Positions 32,567-41,565 of a DNA stretch of 49,023 nt are shown here, piece by piece. Under the pieces are notes generated by a model that worked only from the letters and a program-made list of their open reading frames with translations, was not told the DNA's origin and did not search any database. This DNA comes from MGIIb-P sp963934015. Lineage in GTDB: Archaea; Thermoplasmatota; Poseidoniia; Poseidoniales; Thalassarchaeaceae. Numbering within the stretch: position 1 is the first letter of the stretch; each line of letters begins with the position of its first letter. The translations under genes and the position numbers were made by a program. The DNA is taken from positions 1-49,023 of the forward strand of contig CAWVWT010000012.1 in assembly GCA_963934015.1 (NCBI GenBank), read 5' to 3'.

Positions 32567-34683
32567 TCTTCCTCACCTCCACCAAGACCAAACCAATCCG
32601 ATTCTTCATCAGACGACGTTTCAGTTTCTTGGTTAATATTGACTTCTTGCCCCATATCTATTGGGGCAGCGTCCACGACCATAGGCGGTGTCACCACTTC
32701 GCTTTCATCTTCATATTCTACACCAGCATCTTCTTCTCGTAACATTTCAGCTAAAATCGCCTCATCGATTTTTGTCGCCCCAATAATATCTCCAGCACCC
32801 CGGAAGAAGATGTCAATATCTGACCAATCTCCTTTGGAAACTCCACCCACTGTGAATGATACTGTGGTTGAACATCCTGGGTTGATAGTTTCCAATTTCC
32901 ATGCCCAGAGCCCTTTGGCTTCCCTTCGCCCACCTAATGGGTTGTCGACGATAGACACCCCTTCCCTTTCAGGCCAGGTGGATAATAGGGTGTATGCGCG
33001 TGGACGTGCAGTGTAATTGTACACTTCGATGGTTGCTCGCGTGACCTTTGTTTCTGCTTCCCACTCAATCTTTTCTTCAAGGAAAACAGCATTCATGATT
33101 TTGGTAATAACGGGATCTAGCGGCACAGGTTCAGCGTCTAGAATGGCAATGACTTTGTCATGGATTTCTGGTAAAATGATGTTAACAAGTTCAAATTTTT
33201 CTTGGGCCTTCTCCTTTGCCTTTTTCTTCTTGAGATGATTTCTCAGACCACGTCCGACTTCGAGCATCGCCAATCGAATTTCATCAAAAACATCAGTGTT
33301 GTCTGCGAGTGCTTCTTTGGCTTCACTGGTGAATTGTACATTCGTACTCGCCAAGTGGATGAGTACCGCAGCGGGACCCTTTGGAATTCCTCGTCCACCG
33401 GGATGATCTAAACCGTATGTTTTCCAATTGACAGATTCCAACGCTTTGGTCAACAAGCAACCACCTTGTTGATACATCAATGGGACACGGTTTGCAAATC
33501 GTAGTACTTGAATCGGTTGATCACCAGGTAGGTCACCACCAAAAATGAGACCAACTTCAACTTGGAATGGATTACCATTGGTCACCCTTGGTTCTCTGGT
33601 CACAGTAGAGACAAACCGAGAATCAATCGCCTTTGAAAGTCCTTTTTTGATGAGCAAGTCTTCGATTGGAGAAAGACAATCAGTCGGCGGTGCAGGTAAT
33701 TTTACCTTGCCAAAAGCTGCAAGCAAATCGACTACATCATCCGGTTTCAGAGAAGCGGGCCGTTTCTTGTATTCCAGACCCGCCTTGTCGAGAATTTGTC
33801 CAGCAGACCTAGAACTCACTGAAGAAAATGTATGTCGCAAGAAATATCGAAGTGCAGTATTCGCACCTTCTCCCTCACTTGGGATATCGGCATCTCTAAG
33901 CAACCGCTGCAAAGTACCAATCTCCATTCCATGTGGGTGCGGCTTGATGTCTTTCACAGGGCGCGGTAATTCTTCGGTGACACGGGCCCAAGATCCTTCA
34001 TCGAGAAGATTCCCTTCTTCATCGAAAGCCTTGAAATTGACACTTGCATGTGGGTTGACGATACTTGTCATCTTGAGATATTGATACACAGATTGTCTTC
34101 CACGTTGATATTTCGCTTTCATTCGTGTTTCAATACGAATCCCATGTTCACCGATCCAATGGAGACCCTTTCCAGGATTCACTTCATCATATGAAAATCG
34201 TTTTTCGTTGCTTATGATGGCCTTATTTTTCTTTGTGTCCAAACCAATATTGACTCGTACAGCCCCAGATTCCTTGGCAATTTTCGAGATGACCGCCGTC
34301 GGTTTCCCCGTCGTCAATTGACTGTACATCACAACGCCTGTAATTCCAATTCCCTGTTGACCACGCGTCTGCCGGATGGTATGAAATCTCGAGCCGAATA
34401 GGAGGGAACCGAATACTTTGGAGATTGATTTCTGTGGAATTCCCGGCCCATTGTCTTGGGTAATCAAACGCAACTCGTCTTTCTTCCCAGCGACTTTGTG
34501 AATTTCGATGGAAATCGTAGGCAAAATACGATGCTCTTCAGCAGCATCCAATGAGTTGTCTACAGATTCTTTCACTGCTGTAATAATCGACCGTGGTAGC
34601 GTATCGAAGCCCAGAAAGTGTTTGTTCTTTTCAAAGAATTCACTTATGCTTGCCTGCTGCATTCCTGATGACTTTCTTGCCAT
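32563..34683 (-). CDS. top6B: DNA topoisomerase VI subunit B (GHKL ATPase)
   Basis: A protein of about 706 residues; the ATPase half of topoisomerase VI, which dimerises on ATP binding and drives strand passage. The GHKL motifs are clear: KESVDNSLDAAEEH (N box), TQDNGPGIP (G1), GSRFHTIRQTRGQQGIGI (G2 and lid). The helix-two-turn-helix and transducer domains follow, and an Ig-like C-terminal domain at about 560-640 resembles the one in Methanosarcina Top6B. The last 60 residues are very acidic and probably disordered. I use the ATG at 34683. The TTG at 34761 would lie upstream of the expected transcript start if the TATA-like box at 34770-34777 is used. Confidence 0.95.
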   Translation of the reverse strand: MARKSSGMQQASISEFFEKNKHFLGFDTLPRSIITAVKESVDNSLDAAEEHRILPTISIEIHKVAGKKDELRLITQDNGPGIPQKSISKVFGSLLFGSRFHTIRQTRGQQGIGITGVVMYSQLTTGKPTAVISKIAKESGAVRVNIGLDTKKNKAIISNEKRFSYDEVNPGKGLHWIGEHGIRIETRMKAKYQRGRQSVYQYLKMTSIVNPHASVNFKAFDEEGNLLDEGSWARVTEELPRPVKDIKPHPHGMEIGTLQRLLRDADIPSEGEGANTALRYFLRHTFSSVSSRSAGQILDKAGLEYKKRPASLKPDDVVDLLAAFGKVKLPAPPTDCLSPIEDLLIKKGLSKAIDSRFVSTVTREPRVTNGNPFQVEVGLIFGGDLPGDQPIQVLRFANRVPLMYQQGGCLLTKALESVNWKTYGLDHPGGRGIPKGPAAVLIHLASTNVQFTSEAKEALADNTDVFDEIRLAMLEVGRGLRNHLKKKKAKEKAQEKFELVNIILPEIHDKVIAILDAEPVPLDPVITKIMNAVFLEEKIEWEAETKVTRATIEVYNYTARPRAYTLLSTWPEREGVSIVDNPLGGRREAKGLWAWKLETINPGCSTTVSFTVGGVSKGDWSDIDIFFRGAGDIIGATKIDEAILAEMLREEDAGVEYEDESEVVTPPMVVDAAPIDMGQEVNINQETETSSDEESDWFGLGGGEEE

Positions 34684-34769
34684 GTGCCTCGCGCTCCACG
34701 GCTCCAGGTCCTCCCTACGCCCAATGCGGAGGGGCCAGCAGGCCGCAAACCGTTCGGGCAACGGGACGG

Positions 34770-34777
34770 CATAAAAG
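34770..34777 (-). promoter_or_regulatory. TATA-like box for the top6BA operon
   Basis: On the minus strand the sequence reads CTTTTATG, in a GC-rich surrounding, 87-94 bases upstream of the top6B ATG. Transcription would start near 34745, leaving a leader of about 60 bases that ends with GCGAGG close to the ATG as a ribosome-binding site. Confidence 0.4.
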
Positions 34778-34822
34778 CCTCAAGGTTAGAAATTGGATTT
34801 CTGCCCCATAATCTAACATCGC

Positions 34823-36916
34823 TTAGGGGGCGGGTTCTATGGAATAATCGAGAACAATAACCTCTACGTAATATTCTACTTCTTCACCATCATCTGTGTG
34901 TAGGCAACCAGGACCACCACCAGTTCCCACATCAACAGTGATGTCAACTGAATGTATTCCAAAACCGGCCCCCGCAGCATCGAGTTGGTCGTGAATTTCA
35001 GATTCAGTAAGGTTGGATACAATTCCTGCATTCCACAGTGAAGAGTTGTACCACTCGACAATAATCTCGTGCGAGGAAGAATCCTGGGCCTGATTCTGCC
35101 CACTGCCTGTGCCATTGTATTCATTGTGTACAACCGTACCAGTAATTGTATCCGGATCAGGTTGTGATGCACCAGGAAGTCCACACCCTAATCCATTACT
35201 CGTTTCGTCTTCTGAATATGTGAGTAGTACACGAACAGCAACGACGTTGTTGCCATTGTCCCAAGAATCAATTGAATCTGTATTGAATTCAAGTGATAGT
35301 GTGTCTCCATCCATCACATACTCTGAACCTTCACCCAGTTCCTCACCCGAGAGTACGCCTAGAATCATATAATCATCAACACCCCCCATTGCATCAGAAG
35401 AATCAGGGCTATTGATGAAGTAAAGACTCTCACTGACGAGCAGAATTACGATGAGACCAGCACCAAATGATGCCATGATATTCCTTGGCACCTCAAACCT
35501 TCCAAGGAAGGCCGAATCAGAGAGGTCTCGGAAGTGGCACAAGCAAAGGTGAGCGGTGAACGCAGCAGCCATTCCAGGCACCGTATCGAAGATGTACTGA
35601 TCCAGCCCCAACAGGCGCCAGACGACAACACTGGAAAATGCAGCAATAATCATCGTGGTCGAATGATAGGTGTCGGGTTTGTAGCCCATCATGCGAATGA
35701 GAAGGAGTGGTATGAACACAGAAGCAAGCCCGTATACAGCGAAGACAACAAGTTTGAACACTGAATCATTCCCAGTTACATCTGCAACCAACGAAATTGC
35801 CGTTGCAAACAAAGCGACAGCCAATGTGACCAACTTCGTCGTCTTGTGGTCTTGACTCCATTCGGGGCGAATATCGTCGGTTACTGCAGCCGTACAAGCG
35901 AGAACCTGACTGTCTGCTGTTGACATGGTTGCCGCAAAAATTGAGGCGAGAATCAGGCCCACCCAGAATGGCCCGAGAACTTCCATTGCAATCATAGGTA
36001 ATCCCATTTCGGGATCGAATCCAGGCCCGTCAAAGACGACTCTGCAGGTCAATCCAATGATGTACATTAGTATGATGAAAGGGGTTTGCCAGACAAAGAA
36101 CCACACCGCAGCTTGTTTGCGATCTGCATCATCTCCTAGCGTCATGATTCGAGAGACGACTTGTGGTTGGCCAGCCACACCCAGCCCCCCGAGGAAGAAG
36201 GCGAAGACCCACAATGTCACACCCAGTTTGAGGCCGGGGGGGAACATCGAGGTCAGTGTTGGGTCCATCGTTTTCAGCGATGTATGCATTCCACTGAACC
36301 CACCGACTTCGCCTACGGCAACCCAACAAAGTAGACCTGTGCCGACGATCATCACACAGGATTGTGCCGCATCTGTCCAAATTGATGCACGGATTCCGCC
36401 CGCGTAACAATAGGCGACAACCAAAACAAAACCAAGGAGGATTCCGACAATGTTCGACCAGCCAAGAATTGCATTGAGTGCAACACCACCAGCAGTGAGT
36501 TGTGCTGCCGCATAAATGGATAGAAAGACAACAGATAGGATTGCAGCAACTTTCGCTTCTGGCGCACCTTTCACGTTGGCTACTAATGATGAGAGCGAAC
36601 GCACATTTCGATCGTGCGCCTCATGCTGAATGAACTTGAACATCCAAACCCATGCGATAACCTGTCCGCCCATTGATATAACCGAAATCCAAATCGCTGA
36701 ATATCCGTACAAATAGACAAAGCCAATGAAACCGATGAACATGTAACCGCTATTCCACGTACTGACTGCAGAAAGTGCGGCAAGACCAGGGTGCATCCCT
36801 CGACCCGCGACCAGATAATCATCGGTCGTATCTTTTTTGACACGTATCGACGAGAGCCCTACGGCCGCGAAGAAGGACATGAAGAGAAGAAACGAGAGGA
36901 TGAGAACAACGTCCAT
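34823..36916 (-). CDS. Sodium:solute symporter (SSS family) with extracytoplasmic C-terminal extension
   Basis: A 697-residue transporter of the SSS/PutP type, which moves a small solute with Na+. About 13 membrane helices fill residues 1-510. Signature segments are DDYLVAGRGMHPGLAALSAVSTWNSGYMFIG (helix 1 region), YCYAGGIRASIWTDAAQ (matching the G-G-x-x-A-x-x-x-T-D sodium motif) and ASIFAATMSTADSQVLACTAAVTDDI (helix 8 Na+ site with S-T-A-D-S). The last 185 residues are hydrophilic and acidic, with Thr/Ser/Gly-rich beta-like stretches, and do not belong to the usual family core. The gene begins 12 bases after the stop of the aconitase-like gene, so the two form an operon. Uptake of an organic acid or amino acid used by that enzyme is possible but not shown. 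Confidence 0.9.
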   Translation of the reverse strand: MDVVLILSFLLFMSFFAAVGLSSIRVKKDTTDDYLVAGRGMHPGLAALSAVSTWNSGYMFIGFIGFVYLYGYSAIWISVISMGGQVIAWVWMFKFIQHEAHDRNVRSLSSLVANVKGAPEAKVAAILSVVFLSIYAAAQLTAGGVALNAILGWSNIVGILLGFVLVVAYCYAGGIRASIWTDAAQSCVMIVGTGLLCWVAVGEVGGFSGMHTSLKTMDPTLTSMFPPGLKLGVTLWVFAFFLGGLGVAGQPQVVSRIMTLGDDADRKQAAVWFFVWQTPFIILMYIIGLTCRVVFDGPGFDPEMGLPMIAMEVLGPFWVGLILASIFAATMSTADSQVLACTAAVTDDIRPEWSQDHKTTKLVTLAVALFATAISLVADVTGNDSVFKLVVFAVYGLASVFIPLLLIRMMGYKPDTYHSTTMIIAAFSSVVVWRLLGLDQYIFDTVPGMAAAFTAHLCLCHFRDLSDSAFLGRFEVPRNIMASFGAGLIVILLVSESLYFINSPDSSDAMGGVDDYMILGVLSGEELGEGSEYVMDGDTLSLEFNTDSIDSWDNGNNVVAVRVLLTYSEDETSNGLGCGLPGASQPDPDTITGTVVHNEYNGTGSGQNQAQDSSSHEIIVEWYNSSLWNAGIVSNLTESEIHDQLDAAGAGFGIHSVDITVDVGTGGGPGCLHTDDGEEVEYYVEVIVLDYSIEPAP

Positions 36917-36928
36917 TCAATATCCCCC

Positions 36929-38920
36929 TCAATCAAATAGATTCGGATGCCAAGCTGTAATCTTGCCAGTAAAGGCTGAAGCCATCACTGTCAAGGGGCT
37001 TGCAAGGTACAATCGACCCGGGCCCGAACGCCCCTGAAAATTACGATTAATCGCTGACACAGTAACTTGATCAGAATTGTCACTGACCCCAGGGCCTGCA
37101 CCAATACAGGCACCACATCCAGGATCAATCAGGTTGACACCCGCAGCTGCAAACATCTCGGTCCATCCATTGCGTTCCGAGAGTTCTTTGACCGTTTTTG
37201 ACCCAAATTGGATGTAACAATCCACACCATCAGCAACGGTTAGACCTGCATCCAATGCCGCTTTGGTCACCATCGCATAGTAAGCGAAATCATCGTCCTT
37301 GCCTGCTGTACACGAACCAGCATAGGCGATGTCAATTTCCACATCTCCTAGTTCATCGATGTAAGCCCCATTGGTTGGATCTGAAGGAATGCCTTCATCT
37401 GGATTACCTGGATGAGCAACCATAGGCCGAATCTCATCGAGATTGATGGTATGAACGCCACCATCGTAATGCGCATCAGGGTCCGCTTCAACGAATGCAT
37501 TGCGCACCGCTTCTTCGGTCAATCCTTCTCTTCGGGAGAGCAACCAATCAATGGTCAATTGGTCAGGATCACAAATCCCAGTCTTGGCACTACATTCGGT
37601 CGCCATGTTACACAGTGTAGCCCGTTCATCCATCGAGATTGATGCAAGACCCGGCCCTCCAAATTCCATTGAGCGGTCTAGTGTATCGGAGTGTTTTGCA
37701 AAATGCCATAGTATGTGCAGAATCACATCTTTGGCAGTACAACCTGAATCCAGTGTTCCTGTGAGTTCGAATCGAATACTCTCGGGGACCTTGACAAATG
37801 CGAATTGATTGTAAACAAGGTTGGCATATTCGGTTGAACCAACCCCGTAGGTCAGCGCGTTTGAGGCACCCCCCATGCAGGTGTGACTATCCGTGGCTTG
37901 GATGAAATCACCCACGTCGATGAATTCCTCACGTGCAACTTGGTGGCAGATACCAGGACTGACCCCATCGGTTGCTGAGTAATCACGAACCCCCGTGTGT
38001 TGTTGGAACATCACTTGCAAGTCACGCAACGCCTGGATCTTATCTGTGAACGGGCCGAATCGAGGCACCCCTGTTGCATACAGCAGGTGGTCTTCAAACA
38101 CGGCAAATTTTGGCGGGTTTGGTAGAGAATAATCATCCCCATACTCTTCGGAAAGGAAATTGTGAACTTGGGCGGTGGTGAACTCGTGGCTGTAACCACC
38201 ATCGACAGAAGCCAGAACCGCATCCCCAGGAGAGACGTAACAAGCCGCTCCGTTTCGACCGATCAATTTCTTCGCGATAATCTTCTCAGCCATTGTCATC
38301 CCACGTGATTCAGTAGATAGTACAGGCAATTCAATTTCCCCCGCATCGAGCATCTTGGCAAATGGTAGAATACCACCATTCTCAAGGATTAATCGAGTTA
38401 CTGGATCGTATTTATCAGTGAATTCAGACAATGAAATGGTTTCACCCTTTTGCAATCGTTCCAACATTGCATGATCGCCCATGACCTGTCCAAGATTGAT
38501 GTTATTCCGCTCGTGAATAGGCGCGAACGAAGCTGCAATAATGATTCGAATACCAGACCATCGTTCACATTGAGCGGCCGTTTCACGGCTGCTACCAGTT
38601 CCTTTTCGATGCCCACTGACGAGAACCTCAAACCCGCCTTCTTTGAGTGCACCCTGCCGAAAGACCCGTTCCCCTTCGTGCATTAAGCCAGCATACGCAT
38701 TCTCTGCAATCAATGCAGGGTCGTGATCAAAACAGACCCAAGCAGGTGTCATGACATCGGTGTTGATATCATTAAGAAGATCATCTACGGACAAATCTTC
38801 CATCCGCAGGTTCAGGCCGTTGTACAATTGTTCTTTGATAAGGGCCAAATCCTTGGTCAAAAAGAGCACTCGTTTCTCGGGATTAAGTGCAATGGATTCC
38901 GGGGGCCAGGACATCGACAT
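36929..38920 (-). CDS. Aconitase/isopropylmalate dehydratase superfamily enzyme with N-terminal swivel domain
   Basis: A 663-residue iron-sulfur hydro-lyase. Residues about 60-235 correspond to the swivel (LeuD-like) domain, with SGHRKGTGSSRETAA for the substrate-binding G-S-S-R-E loop (Arg112). Residues about 240-663 correspond to the catalytic LeuC/aconitase domains: DSHTC (344-348), AYAGSCTAG and PGCGACIGAGPG, providing cluster ligands Cys537, Cys602 and Cys605, and INRNFQGRSGPGRLYLASP. In most fused aconitases the swivel is C-terminal; only AcnB-like proteins have it first, and they are about 860 residues long with a HEAT domain, which is absent here. The conserved Asn of S-C-T-N is Ala. 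Substrate could be citrate, an isopropylmalate or methylcitrate-type acid. It is the first gene of an operon with the symporter. Confidence 0.85.
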   Translation of the reverse strand: MSMSWPPESIALNPEKRVLFLTKDLALIKEQLYNGLNLRMEDLSVDDLLNDINTDVMTPAWVCFDHDPALIAENAYAGLMHEGERVFRQGALKEGGFEVLVSGHRKGTGSSRETAAQCERWSGIRIIIAASFAPIHERNNINLGQVMGDHAMLERLQKGETISLSEFTDKYDPVTRLILENGGILPFAKMLDAGEIELPVLSTESRGMTMAEKIIAKKLIGRNGAACYVSPGDAVLASVDGGYSHEFTTAQVHNFLSEEYGDDYSLPNPPKFAVFEDHLLYATGVPRFGPFTDKIQALRDLQVMFQQHTGVRDYSATDGVSPGICHQVAREEFIDVGDFIQATDSHTCMGGASNALTYGVGSTEYANLVYNQFAFVKVPESIRFELTGTLDSGCTAKDVILHILWHFAKHSDTLDRSMEFGGPGLASISMDERATLCNMATECSAKTGICDPDQLTIDWLLSRREGLTEEAVRNAFVEADPDAHYDGGVHTINLDEIRPMVAHPGNPDEGIPSDPTNGAYIDELGDVEIDIAYAGSCTAGKDDDFAYYAMVTKAALDAGLTVADGVDCYIQFGSKTVKELSERNGWTEMFAAAGVNLIDPGCGACIGAGPGVSDNSDQVTVSAINRNFQGRSGPGRLYLASPLTVMASAFTGKITAWHPNLFD

Positions 38921-39210
38921 AAACTCACCCAGAATTCTCTAGCGGGCTGGGCTATATGACGGTTCGGAAACAACTAGATGGGGTTCGGGACCACACACCC
39001 TCTCCACCTTTGGTGGAGATTCGGGGCATTTACAGATGGATTTTCAAACCGTGACTTACCAGAAATCAGAATGCCTAGATAGAATTCCAAAAAGAGTTCT
39101 AGAATCAACAGAGGTGGGCGATATATGGGGGCATTAAATTTAAATAGCATCCGCATTCGGAAATATATTACTTCCTATTGATTTAATGCGTAGGGAGATG
39201 GTGAAATATT
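38921..39210. promoter_or_regulatory. Divergent promoter region between the aconitase-like gene and tfb
   Basis: This 290-base stretch holds no gene I can support. On the aconitase side, the minus strand has TCATATAG near 38952-38959, about 32 bases before the ATG, and GGGTGAG as a possible ribosome-binding site. A perfect stem-loop lies at 39001-39019. On the tfb side, ATTAAATTTAAATAG at about 39133-39147 and AAATATATTA at 39161-39170 are two candidate TATA boxes. The AT-rich right half contrasts with the GC-richer left half. Confidence 0.55.
39001..39019. promoter_or_regulatory. Perfect stem-loop upstream of the aconitase-like gene
   Basis: TCTCCACC (39001-39008) pairs exactly with GGTGGAGA (39012-39019) around a three-base TTT loop. 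It lies 81-99 bases upstream of the aconitase-like ATG and about 190 bases before tfb. As DNA it is a symmetric site a dimeric regulator could bind; as RNA it would be a compact hairpin. No T-run follows on either strand, so a terminator is less likely. Confidence 0.5.
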
Positions 39211-40134
39211 ATGGCTGAAGATGTAGAAGACGTTGTCAAATGTCCAGAATGTAATTCAAGAAAATTAGACCGTGACGAAACCCGCGGAGAAATCGTCTGC
39301 AAGGATTGTGGCCTTGTCCTCGAAGACAATGTTATTGATCAAGGTGCAGAATGGCGTGTGTTCAGTCCAGAACAAGGTGACCAACGCGCGCGTACTGGTG
39401 CCCCTATGACGGTGATGCTACACGACAAAGGTCTCAGCACCGATATCGATTGGCAGAACAAGGACTATTCTGGCAAGACGATTAACAGTCGCTACCGAAG
39501 CCAATTCTACCGTATGCGAAAGTGGCAGAAGCGCAGCCGTGTGAGTAATGCAACAGAGCGCAACCTCGCAATGGCTCTCGCAGAACTCGACCGCATGGCT
39601 AGCCGTTTAGAACTCCCAAAGACGGTTCGCGAATCTGCAGCTGTCAATTACAAAAAAGCAGTTGAGAAGCGCTTGATTCGTGGACGTTCAATCGAAGGTG
39701 TCGCAGCTGCAAGTTTGTATGCTGCTTGCCGACAGTGCGGTGTTCCCCGCACACTCGATGAAATTGGTCAAGCAAGCCGAACCGGTCGTAAAGAAATCGG
39801 CCGCACATATCGATTCATGGTTCGTGAACTCAAAATGAAAATCATGCCAACGGGTCCTGAAGATTATATTTCACGATTCTGCTCAGGTTTGGGATTGGAT
39901 TCAGAGGTCGAATCCAAGGCATACGAATTGATCAAGGCAGCCCAGGAAAAAGAATTGACCAGTGGCCGTGGCCCAACAGGAATTGCAGCGTCGATTATCT
40001 ATATCGCTAGTGTTCTTTGTGGCAAACGCCGAACCCAGCGCGAAGTTGCCGAAGTTGCAGGTGTGACTGAAGTAACCATCCGAAACCGATACAAGGAACT
40101 CATCCAGAACCTCAACATCGAACTCGACATCTGA
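39211..40134 (+). CDS. tfb: Transcription initiation factor IIB (TFB)
   Basis: A 307-residue archaeal homolog of TFIIB, which bridges TBP on the promoter to RNA polymerase. The N-terminal zinc ribbon uses Cys11, Cys14, Cys30 and Cys33 (CPEC...CKDC). It is followed by the B-reader/linker region EWRVFSPEQGDQRARTGAPMT. Two cyclin-like repeats follow, with the family sequences AAVNYKKAVEKRLIRGRSIEGVAAASLYAACRQCGVPRTLDEI and the corresponding second repeat ending in GVTEVTIRNRYKEL, the helix-turn-helix contacting BRE. Length is typical. It starts at the ATG at 39211. The next gene begins about 5-14 bases after the stop. Confidence 0.97.
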   Translation: MAEDVEDVVKCPECNSRKLDRDETRGEIVCKDCGLVLEDNVIDQGAEWRVFSPEQGDQRARTGAPMTVMLHDKGLSTDIDWQNKDYSGKTINSRYRSQFYRMRKWQKRSRVSNATERNLAMALAELDRMASRLELPKTVRESAAVNYKKAVEKRLIRGRSIEGVAAASLYAACRQCGVPRTLDEIGQASRTGRKEIGRTYRFMVRELKMKIMPTGPEDYISRFCSGLGLDSEVESKAYELIKAAQEKELTSGRGPTGIAASIIYIASVLCGKRRTQREVAEVAGVTEVTIRNRYKELIQNLNIELDI

Positions 40135-40138
40135 TGGT

Positions 40139-41527
40139 GTGGTCGCCGTGAGCGATTGGCGAGAACAAAACGCACTCTCGCAGCGATTGTTTGAACACAC
40201 ACAAGCGGCACTCGAAGTTGCCATGATGCGCGGCTGTGTGGATTGGCCATTACCAGAACCCCCACTTTCAGACCCTGATTTCCCAGTTCGGCTACCTCAA
40301 GACCCAGCAAAGTTGGTCGAAATCGCGCATGCGTTACTCAATGCAAACCGTGCAGCCTTTGATCGGGATCTTGAATCGATTGGTGAATCATTGGTCCCAC
40401 ATCGTTTGTCTTTGACTGCAGATCCTGCGCGTGAAGCTCGTAAGTGGCTTGACCGCCGTAGCGATGAAGTTGCTGAGCGGGCCCTATTCATCAGATTAGA
40501 AACCCTTCTTGCTCAAGCACTAGATGCTGATGCACCCGATGTCGATAGATGGTGGGTTGCCATTGCTTTGTTGAACGGAATGTCATCCAAAGACAGTTCG
40601 ATTTCTGCGCAGCAAGGATACCATCTGATGGAAAGTATCGCCTTTGCTCGTCAACCAGGATATTGGCATGGTAGTGTTACACCAGGCCCCCATCTCGTCG
40701 ATTGGCAAGAAGGCCGCGAAGTTACATCTGCTGCACCGATGCAGGCAGATGTAGGTGGTGCTTTTGCTGCTGGCTGGCTTCTTGATAGAATGGAAGAAGC
40801 CGACCCCCCACGTCCAGTTTTGGTCGAATGGTTAGATATCGCATTGGCCCGACGAACCCTCGTCACCCCACTGTCGATTATCCCACGCCTCAACCGGATG
40901 GCCAGCGATGGCGATACCATCCTTTCCAGTCGGATTGCAGCATTGCTGCCTCGAGCGTGGGACTTGGACTTAGATGGCTCTGAAGAACTTGAGCGAACAC
41001 TCTTGGCTCGAGAGCCGCAGGTGAGATGCGCTTTGGCAGACGCTCTTGACGAAATCATCCGTCGCCGCGGCGTTGCCGCTCTCCCGCTATTGGACGATCT
41101 TCTCGCAGACGAGTCTCCCGATGTTATTCGAATTGCTACAGGTTCAATTCGCCTTACAACGACCCTAGACCCAGACGGATTTGCAAACCGCTGTGCCCGA
41201 ATCGTACACCAACCAGATTCTAGTATCCATCGCCGTTTCACCCAAACCGCACTTCGTGATTACTTGGTTCTACACCCCGATGATCGCAAAGGTTTGACTG
41301 TGCAACTATGGATTAATGGCGATGAAGTTGTCCGAACACGTTTGCGAGAACTCCTTTTGCACATGGTTGATGAACATCCAGAAGATCTTTCCAGTATCCT
41401 TACTCGAATCACTACAATGGATGGTGAAAATTCATTGGATGACCTTTGGCGTGTCCTTGAAGTCCGTTCTGCAGACGCAGCTGCGGCATGGCGAAATCAC
41501 ATAGAACAAGGCGGAAAGCGCCCTTGA
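40139..41527 (+). CDS. HEAT-like repeat protein of unknown function
   Basis: A 462-residue soluble, mostly helical protein. The second half (about 260-420) shows HEAT-like helical pairs, for example REPQVRCALADALDEIIRRRGVAALPLLDDLLADESPDVIRIATGSIRL. The first half is also helical but less regular, and the sequence is rich in Leu, Ala, Asp and Arg. HEAT proteins act as scaffolds; no catalytic motif is seen. No ATG is available in a good place: the start must be a GTG, at 40139 or at 40148 (peptide SDWREQ next). It follows tfb by 4-13 bases, so co-transcription with the transcription factor is very likely. Any functional link to transcription is inference. Confidence 0.7.
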   Translation: MVAVSDWREQNALSQRLFEHTQAALEVAMMRGCVDWPLPEPPLSDPDFPVRLPQDPAKLVEIAHALLNANRAAFDRDLESIGESLVPHRLSLTADPAREARKWLDRRSDEVAERALFIRLETLLAQALDADAPDVDRWWVAIALLNGMSSKDSSISAQQGYHLMESIAFARQPGYWHGSVTPGPHLVDWQEGREVTSAAPMQADVGGAFAAGWLLDRMEEADPPRPVLVEWLDIALARRTLVTPLSIIPRLNRMASDGDTILSSRIAALLPRAWDLDLDGSEELERTLLAREPQVRCALADALDEIIRRRGVAALPLLDDLLADESPDVIRIATGSIRLTTTLDPDGFANRCARIVHQPDSSIHRRFTQTALRDYLVLHPDDRKGLTVQLWINGDEVVRTRLRELLLHMVDEHPEDLSSILTRITTMDGENSLDDLWRVLEVRSADAAAAWRNHIEQGGKRP

Positions 41528-41565
41528 ATCAAAGACCCTTTCAACCGGTAACCGGACGCCTGCCC

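Noticed and set aside
38974..39156. 60-codon minus-strand frame in the tfb/aconitase intergenic region
   Set aside because: It crosses the perfect hairpin and promoter-like sequences, has no ribosome-binding site and no recognisable protein character.
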